NCBI GenBank assembly: GCA_022449545.1
Contig: JAKUPN010000003.1
Span: 93,796 to 157,795 of the forward strand
Length of the DNA: 64,000 bases
Source of the DNA: Alphaproteobacteria bacterium
Lineage (GTDB): Bacteria; Pseudomonadota; Alphaproteobacteria; UBA6615
Direction: 5' to 3'
Positions 28,456 through 36,568 of this stretch are shown piece by piece. The notes under the pieces were generated by a model, which saw nothing but the letters and a program-made list of their open reading frames with translations, searched no databases and had not been told where the DNA came from. The position numbers were made by a program, and so were the translations under genes. The first letter of the stretch is position 1, and each line of letters begins with the position of its first letter.

Positions 28456-29262
28456 TTATCTTGTTTTAAGGGTCAACAGTGGATCAACTCGAACATTAAA
28501 CCAATTTATTCTCCAATCCAAATGAGGTCCACTTGATCGACCGGTATTGCCAGTCTTTCCTATTACAAACCCTTGCTTCACCCATTCCCCAACCTTAACA
28601 TTGATTTTATCCAAATGAGAATAAATTGAAGTAAGACCGTGCCCATGATCAATTACGATTGTTTTTCCGGTATAAAATAGATCCTTTTCAGTCAAAACAA
28701 TTTCTCCATCTGCAGCAGAATGAACAGTGGTACCGATGGGTACAGCAATATCAACTCCGAGATGGGGACGACGAGGCACCCCATTTAATATCCTTTGATT
28801 GCCGTAATATCCGCTCAAACGTCCATATACTGGCAAAATAAAGCCTGCAGAAAGGTTTGAAACAGGAGTATCTCTAGATCTGACACCATTTAATAGAGCA
28901 CCTTCTCGCCTAATCCTTTTGGTAAGTGAAGCCGGAGGATTTACTTTAATTGGATCAAGACCGTCTACATACTCTATAGACCAATCTCTGGAAGAGATTT
29001 TTAATTTAATTTTTTTTTCTAAACCATTTGAAGAAACTATTTTCAGGATTGCTTGATCCCCATGGTCATGTCCAATACCGAATACGAATTCTCCCGAATT
29101 AGGATTAACACGCAATTTTCGCCCTTCAAAAAAAACCAAGTCATTCTTATTTGTAGAGCCTATAATTAATCCCCCTTGGGTCAACGAGCCGTTCAGCTCT
29201 ATAGCTTGCGAAATAGAACTTTGAAAAATAAATAAAATAAATAAAAAAGGTATTATTCTCAC
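28456..29262 (-). CDS. M23/LytM-domain protein with altered zinc motif
   Basis: A 268-residue exported protein with an N-terminal signal (about 1-18) and a LytM (M23) domain over about residues 145-265. The first zinc pair is intact in RPHLGVDIAVP (H-x3-D), and the central His lies in IVIDHGHGLTSIYSHL. The final HxH motif, normally SGPHLHW, reads SGPHLDW, so the last zinc ligand His is Asp. It could therefore be a peptidoglycan endopeptidase with a changed metal site, or a non-catalytic amidase activator. The start is a GTG (29260-29262) that overlaps the xseA stop by one base (TAGTG), implying coupling. The N-terminal half (about 20-140) is a beta-rich region I do not recognise. Confidence 0.83.
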   Translation of the reverse strand: MRIIPFLFILFIFQSSISQAIELNGSLTQGGLIIGSTNKNDLVFFEGRKLRVNPNSGEFVFGIGHDHGDQAILKIVSSNGLEKKIKLKISSRDWSIEYVDGLDPIKVNPPASLTKRIRREGALLNGVRSRDTPVSNLSAGFILPVYGRLSGYYGNQRILNGVPRRPHLGVDIAVPIGTTVHSAADGEIVLTEKDLFYTGKTIVIDHGHGLTSIYSHLDKINVKVGEWVKQGFVIGKTGNTGRSSGPHLDWRINWFNVRVDPLLTLKTR

Positions 29263-30800
29263 TAAATCGTACTCTCAGACTCTGGATCATCTTCCTCAAT
29301 TTTTTTTTTCATATGATCTTGGCTAAAAGATATTATCTTTGCTTCAGCAAGTCCTTCTTTTTTAAAGGTAATTGTTACATTTTCACCTTTTGATAGTTTA
29401 TCAACAGAGGGTATCGGTTTCCCTTTTACATCTCGAATAATTGTAAAACCTCGTTCAAGTACACTATTATGAGAATAGCTTTCTAAGAGAGAATCCAGGT
29501 TAATCAGCTTTTGGGTAATAAGAAATTTTTGAGCCGCAAATCCTCTTGATACCCTTGCACCCAAATCTTTAAGGTCGCCTTGGTCACGATCTAACATTCT
29601 AATTTTCATTAATCTTATAGCTTCACTTCTGTCCAAGATTCCTCTTAAAACTTGAGTTTTTCGCACCACATAATCTAGGGGTTGCGCGATTTGATGTTTT
29701 ATTACATCAACAGAACTTTTTTTGTCATCAATCGTTCGAGCCATAGCTAGAAAAATTCTTTCAGACCAATCGTCAACTCTTTGGGTAGACTCCTCTAGTA
29801 GCCTAATTGGTTCTGGTAGCCCTCTCGACAAGCCTATAGTTTGTTGATTTAAGAATTCTAATTGCCGATTTATTGCAACAAATAATCGAGAATTATTTTC
29901 GTTTACCCTTTCGAGTATCTCACCACGTACAGGAACCGCCAACTCGGCTGCTGCTGTTGGGGTAGGAGCACGATAATCAGCGGCAAAGTCTAATAATGTG
30001 GTATCAGTCTCATGACCAATAGCCGAAATTATAGGTATTTCGCTCAAAGCTGCAGCTCTAACTACGATTTCTTCGTTAAATGCCATCAAATCTTCTAACG
30101 ATCCCCCTCCTCTAGCAATGATTAATAAGTCTGGTCGTTTTATGCCGCTAGATTCTTTAATTAAGTTAAAACCTGATATGGCATTACTAATTTCTTCGGC
30201 TGATTTAGGGCCTTGTACCGTAACGGGCCACAATAAAACCCGTCGAGGAAATCTATCATTCAATCTATGTAATACATCTCGAATTACTGCTCCAGTTTGT
30301 GAGGTTATTAATCCAATCGTTTCCGGGAGATAAGGTATTTGCTTTTTTTTAGAATCATCAAACAACCCTTGTGCTTCAAGTCGCCTTCTCCTTTCTTCTA
30401 TTATCTTAAGTAAAGCGCCCTCTCCAGCAATTTCCAGGCGCTCTAGAATCATTTGATATTTGGATCTTGCGACGTAAGTACTTATACGACCAGTAGCAAT
30501 CACTTCCATGCCATCCTCAGGAAAAACCTCCAGAGAATTTGCTGTTCCCCGCCAGCAAACAATATCAATAATTGAATCAGCATCTTTCAGAGACATATAT
30601 AAGTGCCCAGAAGTCGCCCGCTTAAATCCGGAGACCTCGCCTTTCACCCGTATATAACCAAATTTGTCTTCAACTAGTCGTTTAAGTGCAGCACTTAATT
30701 CACCAACGGTATATACAGAAGGCTCATTATTCCCAGGTGATCCTGGTTCATAATGTTCGTTCAAGGTGTTATCGTAGGTTGGAGGATTCATTTTATACAT
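29262..30800 (-). CDS. xseA: Exodeoxyribonuclease VII large subunit
   Basis: XseA is the catalytic large subunit of exonuclease VII, which degrades single-stranded DNA. The protein has an N-terminal OB-fold (SVYTVGELSAALKRLVEDKFG..., with VRVKGEVSG-like IRVKGEVSG), then the catalytic domain with GLITSQTGAVIRDVLHRL, LIIARGGGSLEDLMAFN and IISAIGHETDTTLLDFAAD, and a coiled-coil-rich C-terminal region ending in SVLERGFTIIRD. Possible starts are ATG at 30800 (512 residues) and 30791; a TTG at 30827 is less likely. A 20-residue acidic tail ends the protein. The small subunit xseB is not nearby. It is divergent from purD, a conserved alphaproteobacterial arrangement. Confidence 0.95.
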   Translation of the reverse strand: MYKMNPPTYDNTLNEHYEPGSPGNNEPSVYTVGELSAALKRLVEDKFGYIRVKGEVSGFKRATSGHLYMSLKDADSIIDIVCWRGTANSLEVFPEDGMEVIATGRISTYVARSKYQMILERLEIAGEGALLKIIEERRRRLEAQGLFDDSKKKQIPYLPETIGLITSQTGAVIRDVLHRLNDRFPRRVLLWPVTVQGPKSAEEISNAISGFNLIKESSGIKRPDLLIIARGGGSLEDLMAFNEEIVVRAAALSEIPIISAIGHETDTTLLDFAADYRAPTPTAAAELAVPVRGEILERVNENNSRLFVAINRQLEFLNQQTIGLSRGLPEPIRLLEESTQRVDDWSERIFLAMARTIDDKKSSVDVIKHQIAQPLDYVVRKTQVLRGILDRSEAIRLMKIRMLDRDQGDLKDLGARVSRGFAAQKFLITQKLINLDSLLESYSHNSVLERGFTIIRDVKGKPIPSVDKLSKGENVTITFKKEGLAEAKIISFSQDHMKKKIEEDDPESESTI

Positions 30801-30843
30801 TCGACACGATACAGTAGTGGAATGCAATAAAGAAGGATAGATT

Positions 30844-32112
30844 ATGCGAATTCTAGTAGTAGGTGGTGGCGGGCGTGAACATGCCCTTTGCTGGGCTATC
30901 TCAGCTTCTTCATTGTGCGAAAATCTTTATTGCGCACCTGGAAATGCTGGAATCTCTAAAATAGCTGAGTGTATTGATATACAAGCAAATAATATAAAAG
31001 AAATCGTTCGTTTTTCTTTAGAATCCTCCATCGATTTTGTTGTCATTGGACCTGAAGTAAGCCTGGTTCTTGGTTTAGTAGATGAATTAGAGAAACTTGG
31101 TATTAAAGCCTTCGGTCCCACTGCCGGCGCAGCCAAGTTGGAAGGCTCAAAAGGATTTATGAAAGACTTATGCATTAAGTATAATATTCCAACTGCCGCA
31201 TACGAGAGGTTTTACGACGGTGAATCAGCCAAGAAGTACATAAAAGAAAAAGGAGCACCTATCGTAGTAAAAGAGGATGGTTTAGCTGCAGGAAAAGGAG
31301 TTACTATTGCCGCCTCTATTGAAGAAGCATTAGTAGCTGTTGAAAATATAATCAATAATAATTCGAGATTGTCCCCAAACGGCCTAGTAGTTGAAGAATT
31401 CCTGAAGGGTCAAGAATTAAGCTATTTTGTGCTGGTCGATGGCACCAATACTTTGCCATTAGCAGGCGCTCAAGATCATAAAAAGGTAGGTGATAAAGAC
31501 ACAGGACCAAATACAGGTGGCATGGGAGCTTACTCACCTGCCCCGATATTAACCGATGAATTAGAATCTAAAATTATGGAAAATATTATATTACCGACAG
31601 TAAAAGGCATGGCGCAAGAAGGAACTCCGTTTAAAGGGGTCCTTTATGCAGGACTAATGCTCACGAGTGAGGGTCCAAAATTACTTGAGTATAACGTTCG
31701 TTTTGGTGACCCCGAATGCCAGGTATTGATGATGCGACTGCGCTCGGACATCCTTCCAGCATTATTAGCCACAAATCAAGGCACACTAGATAATTTCAGC
31801 TTAAGATGGTCACAAGAAGCAGCTTTAACAATTGTAATGGCCGCGAAAGGCTACCCTGGTAAATATGAGACTGGTGAAAGAATTGTTGGGTTGGAGTCTA
31901 TTAAAACCGATGAGGCTCTAATTTTTCATGCTGCTACGAAATCCAAAAATGGACAATTTTTTTCCAATGGTGGTCGCGTACTAAACATTTGTTCAACTGG
32001 AAAAGAGATCAAAAATGCACAAAAAAAAGCCTACGGTGCCATTAAAAAAATTGGATGGAAAGGAGGATTCTATCGCAGTGATATAGGCTGGAGAGCAATT
32101 AATCAAAGTTAA
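30844..32112 (+). CDS. purD: Phosphoribosylamine-glycine ligase (GAR synthetase)
   Basis: PurD joins phosphoribosylamine and glycine with ATP in the second step of purine synthesis. The 422-residue ATP-grasp protein starts with the family signature MRILVVGGGGREHALCW and shows IVVKEDGLAAGKGV, LVVEEFLKGQELSYF, DHKKVGDKDTGPNTGGMGAY and LEYNVRFGDPECQ. Length is normal. AGAAGG lies 10-12 bases before the ATG at 30844. Its last 14 bases overlap the end of speB, which is convergent. It uses glycine, whose cleavage is controlled by the riboswitch at the window's left end, though there is no direct link. Confidence 0.97.
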   Translation: MRILVVGGGGREHALCWAISASSLCENLYCAPGNAGISKIAECIDIQANNIKEIVRFSLESSIDFVVIGPEVSLVLGLVDELEKLGIKAFGPTAGAAKLEGSKGFMKDLCIKYNIPTAAYERFYDGESAKKYIKEKGAPIVVKEDGLAAGKGVTIAASIEEALVAVENIINNNSRLSPNGLVVEEFLKGQELSYFVLVDGTNTLPLAGAQDHKKVGDKDTGPNTGGMGAYSPAPILTDELESKIMENIILPTVKGMAQEGTPFKGVLYAGLMLTSEGPKLLEYNVRFGDPECQVLMMRLRSDILPALLATNQGTLDNFSLRWSQEAALTIVMAAKGYPGKYETGERIVGLESIKTDEALIFHAATKSKNGQFFSNGGRVLNICSTGKEIKNAQKKAYGAIKKIGWKGGFYRSDIGWRAINQS

Positions 32113-32995
32113 AAAAACGATAACCTAATATTTTATAAGCAAGTTTAGCAGCTAGAAAGTCATAAGCAGGAAAACCTTTAATAGGAGCGAGCTCAACTAT
32201 ATCTGCCCCAACAATTTTTGAAGCAACTTGTGAGGTTTTATAAATTATTTTGATTACTTCGTCCCATGACATGCCTCCCGGCTCTGGAGTCCCAGTGGCA
32301 GGCATAATACTCATATCAAATCCATCAAGGTCAATACTCAAATATGTTTGAGTGTTGCTTAGAGGAGCAATAATTTCATCAAGATTCCATGACTCTTTAT
32401 CCTTTGCCCAATATATCTTTATACGATCGTTATTAGATTGATAAAAAGAAACCTCTTCCGAAGATATGCTCCTAACTCCAACGGTAACTACCCTTACATC
32501 TTTATAATCTAAACATCTTCTGATTACTGTTGCGTGAGAAAATTTTTTCTGATCATAATTGTCTCTAAGATCAGCATGCGCATCAATATGAAGAAGAGAA
32601 AGTCTCTCTCCACCTTTTAAAAAAGGGCGAATAGCCCCTGCCGTTAAGGAATGTTCTCCTCCTAAAATCAGGGGAAAAGAATTATCTTCCAATATATTAG
32701 TGACGACTCCTTCCAATTGATCTAAAGCGGAACAAATTCCTGATTTAATGGAAAAAGGCGCAAGGGTTTTAAGGTCAAAGTTCTTGTATGGCTCATAACA
32801 AAGCTCTTCATCAAATAATTCTAACTGATGAGATGCTTTTATTATTGCTTCTGGGCCTTTTGAAGTGCCTCGACCGTAGGTCACTGTTTCCTCTAAACCA
32901 AAAGGAACAACTGTAGCACTCTTCTTTCCGTTTCCAGTTGGGAATTGTTTATCAGATAGACCTAGAAAACCCGTCTGTGGAGGCAAAATCTTCAT
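32099..32995 (-). CDS. speB: Agmatinase-like ureohydrolase (arginase family)
   Basis: A 298-residue binuclear manganese hydrolase of the arginase/agmatinase family. Metal ligands are all visible: the His in LGGEHSLTAG, D-A-H-A-D in HIDAHADLRD (about 155-164) and the Asp pair in SIDLDGFDMS (about 222-228), followed by TGTPEPGGMSW, which is typical of agmatinase and not of arginase. Agmatinase makes putrescine and urea. It is the last gene of the operon ODC-DHS-like-speB, overlapping the gene before it by four bases (ATGA). Because ODC already makes putrescine, an alternative substrate such as a guanidino polyamine is conceivable. Confidence 0.87.
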   Translation of the reverse strand: MKILPPQTGFLGLSDKQFPTGNGKKSATVVPFGLEETVTYGRGTSKGPEAIIKASHQLELFDEELCYEPYKNFDLKTLAPFSIKSGICSALDQLEGVVTNILEDNSFPLILGGEHSLTAGAIRPFLKGGERLSLLHIDAHADLRDNYDQKKFSHATVIRRCLDYKDVRVVTVGVRSISSEEVSFYQSNNDRIKIYWAKDKESWNLDEIIAPLSNTQTYLSIDLDGFDMSIMPATGTPEPGGMSWDEVIKIIYKTSQVASKIVGADIVELAPIKGFPAYDFLAAKLAYKILGYRFFNFD

Positions 32996-34044
32996 TTATT
33001 AACAGAATCTTTATAAATCGAAGCAAACCTACGCTGAATGCGTTTCCTCCAGCCACCTCTATGGTATGCATCACTTGCTATTAAGGGCAATACAGTAGTT
33101 GCCTCAGCAAAGACCATTTGTTCCATGTTAGTATCGACTTTCCCCCACGATGAAGCTTCCTCAAGAGTTGATGAGCTACATGCACCATCGCGTACATCAG
33201 CAACAGTGATTTGAATAGCATATTTATGCATTTCTGATTGATGGCCCAATTTCTCTGCACAAACAACAATATCTTGTGCATAATTTTTGGCTATACCCCC
33301 GCCTATCATCAAGAGACCAGTAGTCCCCGATTGAATTTTGATTTCTGTTAACTCTCGAAAATCTCGCACAGAATCTATTGTTAAGTGTTCCTTCGGATTT
33401 CTCTCTTGATGGATAACTAATCCCATGCCAGCACTTGAGTCAGTAAACGCAGGACAAAAAATAGGAACTTCTTTTTCAAAAGCTGTCTGAACTAAAGATC
33501 CCGTTTTACGTGCATTGCCAGACGATAAATAAGACCCCATAAGACTTATAAATTCTCTGGATGTATATGGACGATTCTCCAGCTGATCTGCAATATCTGC
33601 TATAATGTTATCACAGCATTGTAGATCGTTTTCTCTAATAAATGTATCATAAATTCGATCAACCCCGATTCTCCTTAACTCACTATCATCAATTTTTGAA
33701 TCTCCACGAAAATGATGAAAACCAAGGGCCTCAAAAAAATCCATGTCAACGATACTTGCTCCAGAAGCAACAACCACATCAACCATATTATATTTGACAA
33801 GATCAGAATAAATTTGCATGCACCCTCCAGCGGAGGTTGAGCCTGCTATCGTTAATATAATGCTACAACTAAGGTCTTCTAGCATACTGTTATAAATTTG
33901 GGCTGCGTTGGCTAATTCTCTTGAACTAAAAGACATCTTTGACATTGAACCAACAATACTCCTAGCATCAAAACTAGTAATATCAATATGCTCAATAGGA
34001 TCATTCAGTAACGCTTTGCTATTTATTTTTTCTTCATTATTCAT
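32992..34044 (-). CDS. Deoxyhypusine-synthase-family enzyme, probable homospermidine synthase
   Basis: This protein belongs to the deoxyhypusine synthase family (NAD-dependent aminobutyl transfer). Bacteria lack eIF5A, the eukaryotic target, and bacterial homologues studied act on small polyamines, typically making homospermidine from putrescine or spermidine; that role is inferred here. Visible family segments are LTIAGSTSAGG (NAD site), PIFCPAFTDSSAGMGL, and the catalytic Lys in MIGGGIAKNYAQD (about residue 253). I place the start at the ATG 34042-34044 (350 residues, family-like MNNEEK opening); a TTG at 34074 would overlap the ODC stop. It sits between the decarboxylase and speB, so the three form one polyamine operon. 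Confidence 0.85.
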   Translation of the reverse strand: MNNEEKINSKALLNDPIEHIDITSFDARSIVGSMSKMSFSSRELANAAQIYNSMLEDLSCSIILTIAGSTSAGGCMQIYSDLVKYNMVDVVVASGASIVDMDFFEALGFHHFRGDSKIDDSELRRIGVDRIYDTFIRENDLQCCDNIIADIADQLENRPYTSREFISLMGSYLSSGNARKTGSLVQTAFEKEVPIFCPAFTDSSAGMGLVIHQERNPKEHLTIDSVRDFRELTEIKIQSGTTGLLMIGGGIAKNYAQDIVVCAEKLGHQSEMHKYAIQITVADVRDGACSSSTLEEASSWGKVDTNMEQMVFAEATTVLPLIASDAYHRGGWRKRIQRRFASIYKDSVNK

Positions 34045-34070
34045 ACATCGAATCCAAAGTAAATGAGGTT

Positions 34071-35252
34071 TCAACCGCCTGCTATCTGCTGTTCGTAAGC
34101 GGAGTTTTGGTACATAGATAGGATCGGTAGATCAGTTAATACTACCGTTCTATCTGAGTAGAAGCCGTTAAACCGTGTTCGCATAGTACACCCATAGGCA
34201 CCAGTCTGTCCTATTTCTATGTAGTCTCCTTCTTTCATATCTTCTGGTAGAATAAATGGACCTTTCATGTAATCCAATCCATCACATGTTGGACCAAAGA
34301 ACGAGTAAGATAAAAGTGAGGCAGAAAACTTACCATCTTTACGAATAGGCTTAACCGGAAATACAAAACCCGGAAAACCTGCATCAAATAAGCTTCCGTA
34401 AGTGCCATCGTTTATATAAAGATGGTCATCTTTTCTATGATCTACACGCACTAATGTGGAGGCGCCCTCAGCTACAAGTGCTCGACCCGGTTCTGCCCAG
34501 ATTTCACATTTGTTAAGAACCGAAATTCTTTCTTTAGTTGATCTAATTTCTTGTAAGTAGTCATCTAACGGTGGGGGCGCTAGATTCGGATATATTGAGG
34601 GAAAACCTCCTCCCACATCAACAATGTCTAAAATTAAGTTAGATGAGCAAATAATCTCCCCAACTATTTTTAAAGCCGACGAAAAAGAAGAGGGGCTCAT
34701 GCACTGAGAGCCAACATGAAAACAAACACCAATCTTTTTTGACACTGGTCGGATACTAGAGAGAATTTGTCCTACGTTTGAAGGAACAGCGCCGAACTTC
34801 TGTGATAGATTAAACTCCGCATAATCATTAGGAACGGCCAGACGGACAAAAAGGTTGAGATCTTCAGCATAATCAGTAGAAACTAGAATTTTATTAAGTT
34901 CATCTAATGAATCTAATGCAAAATCACGAACACCATATTTAAAGTAAGAATTTCTAATTGAGCCTCTACTTTTTATCGGATGCATATAGGAAAGGCGACA
35001 GTCAGGATAGCGACCATACAAAAGCTCAGCCTCAGATAAAGAAGCAATTTCAAAATGGTTTATTCCAGAGTTATAGATTGAATCAATTATTTCTAATCTT
35101 GGATTAGCCTTAACTGCATATAATATCTTTCCAGGAAATCTATTCTTAAAGTAAGTAGCGGCTCGATTAGCCATCTCGGGTCTTAGACAGGTAACTGGAC
35201 GATCCGGTTCATGCATCTGGACAAGGGAGCGAGCGGACGAAAATAGTTCCAT
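34071..35252 (-). CDS. Ornithine/lysine decarboxylase, fold type III (PLP)
   Basis: A 393-residue alanine-racemase-fold decarboxylase that makes putrescine from ornithine (possibly also cadaverine from lysine). The PLP Lys is K48 in YAVKANP; other family blocks are HFEIASLSEAELL, CFHVGSQCMSP with the stacking His, DVGGGFPSIYP, the EPGRALVA phosphate-binding loop and the catalytic Cys in FGPTCDGLDY (about residue 330). These are features of true ODC, not of diaminopimelate decarboxylase. It is the first gene of the polyamine operon and supplies putrescine to the DHS-like enzyme. A 130-base gap precedes it. Confidence 0.92.
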   Translation of the reverse strand: MELFSSARSLVQMHEPDRPVTCLRPEMANRAATYFKNRFPGKILYAVKANPRLEIIDSIYNSGINHFEIASLSEAELLYGRYPDCRLSYMHPIKSRGSIRNSYFKYGVRDFALDSLDELNKILVSTDYAEDLNLFVRLAVPNDYAEFNLSQKFGAVPSNVGQILSSIRPVSKKIGVCFHVGSQCMSPSSFSSALKIVGEIICSSNLILDIVDVGGGFPSIYPNLAPPPLDDYLQEIRSTKERISVLNKCEIWAEPGRALVAEGASTLVRVDHRKDDHLYINDGTYGSLFDAGFPGFVFPVKPIRKDGKFSASLLSYSFFGPTCDGLDYMKGPFILPEDMKEGDYIEIGQTGAYGCTMRTRFNGFYSDRTVVLTDLPILSMYQNSAYEQQIAGG

Positions 35253-35383
35253 ATTTTAAGCTCCATCCCAGAGATTATGATAATTGAATGTTTCCTTTAG
35301 TATTTATACGCTCACTATTACGAATAAAAAATATACAAATTTGTTATCTTTTCCACGTTTTACAATCTAATCTCAATTAATTT

Positions 35384-36568
35384 TCATAATTCTGACCAAT
35401 TAGGCACTTCATTAGGTAATACAACGTGATCCCGACAAATTGAATTAATATTCTTAACACCCATTACTGCCATTGTACGAAGGGTCTCAGCTTGCAGTAT
35501 TTTTAGAGCCCGTAAAGCTCCTGCTTCACCAGCAGCACTGAGTCCGTATAGAGTGGGTCTACCTATCATCACAGCATTCGCCCCCAAAGCTAATCCTTTT
35601 AGTATATCACTTCCACGACGAAAACCGCTGTCAACCAAAACTGTCATCCGATTACCGACACACGAAACTATATCTGGCAACGCATCAATTGGCGCAATCC
35701 CTGCATCATTTGCGATTCCACCATGGTTTGAAACAATAACACCGTCAGCTCCCAACTCAGCTGCCATGAGTGCATCTTTTGGGTGGAGAACTCCTTTTAT
35801 CAAAAGCGTTCTGGGCCATTTATCGCGGATCATTTTAAAATAATCCCAATTTATTGTATCATTCTTCGTCAGAAAGCTTTTTATAGCGTCCGACTTCAAA
35901 CCTTCAGGCATCTCAATGTTCACATAACGCGGCATATGCCCTTCAGAAAGTAAGTATGAACCTAAAGTACCAAACATCCATCTAGGATGAGTTAAAGTGT
36001 CTAACAGGTTACGGGTGGTAATCTTCACAGGAAAGGTTGCCCCATTACGAATGTCAAATTCACGATTGTAGGGTACGGTCGAATCAACAGTTAGAACTAG
36101 GGCTTCGAAACCAGAATCATACGCTCTTTTTAAAGTTATTAAAGAAGAGGCTATATCTCTCCACACATACAACTGATACCACTGTGATCCGCCTCCTTCT
36201 TCTATAATTCTTTCCATTTGTGTGTTTGCAGTACTGGATAATGTAAAAGGAACCCCTGCGCTGGAGGCAGCTTTAGCGAGCTTAATTTCACCCCTATACC
36301 AGACATATCCAGCTGGCCCCGTAGGGCCAATCACTAGAGGTGATTCAATAGTTTTACCAAACAGCTTTGTTTGTGCCGTTCTTTCTGAAACATCCTCTAA
36401 AACGCGCGGTAATAATTTTATTCGTTCCAATGCAACTTTATTATTTTTCAAAGCGATATCGTCCTCACTGCCCCTATCTATAAATTCAAACAAGGCCCTG
36501 GTCAGACGTTTTTTAGACATCAAACGCAAATCTTCAATATTCAAAGCTTTTTTCAAAACAGTTTCCAC
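35384..36568 (-). CDS. FMN-dependent alpha-hydroxyacid oxidase-like protein, copy B
   Basis: A 394-residue TIM-barrel flavoprotein of the lactate/glycolate oxidase family. FMN and catalytic elements are present: GPTGPAGYVWYRGE, QLY (Y134), TVD (D162), IKG (K258), SNH (H282), then VDSGFRRGSD and MIGRPTLYG. The two residues that bind the substrate carboxylate in glycolate oxidase are changed: the Tyr24 equivalent is F29 and the Arg257 equivalent is I285 (SNHGGIAND). A standard 2-hydroxyacid substrate is therefore doubtful. The GTG start overlaps the stop of copy A by one base (TAGTG). Copies A and B have identical length and align without gaps through most of their length, so they arose by tandem duplication. 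Confidence 0.85.
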   Translation of the reverse strand: METVLKKALNIEDLRLMSKKRLTRALFEFIDRGSEDDIALKNNKVALERIKLLPRVLEDVSERTAQTKLFGKTIESPLVIGPTGPAGYVWYRGEIKLAKAASSAGVPFTLSSTANTQMERIIEEGGGSQWYQLYVWRDIASSLITLKRAYDSGFEALVLTVDSTVPYNREFDIRNGATFPVKITTRNLLDTLTHPRWMFGTLGSYLLSEGHMPRYVNIEMPEGLKSDAIKSFLTKNDTINWDYFKMIRDKWPRTLLIKGVLHPKDALMAAELGADGVIVSNHGGIANDAGIAPIDALPDIVSCVGNRMTVLVDSGFRRGSDILKGLALGANAVMIGRPTLYGLSAAGEAGALRALKILQAETLRTMAVMGVKNINSICRDHVVLPNEVPNWSEL

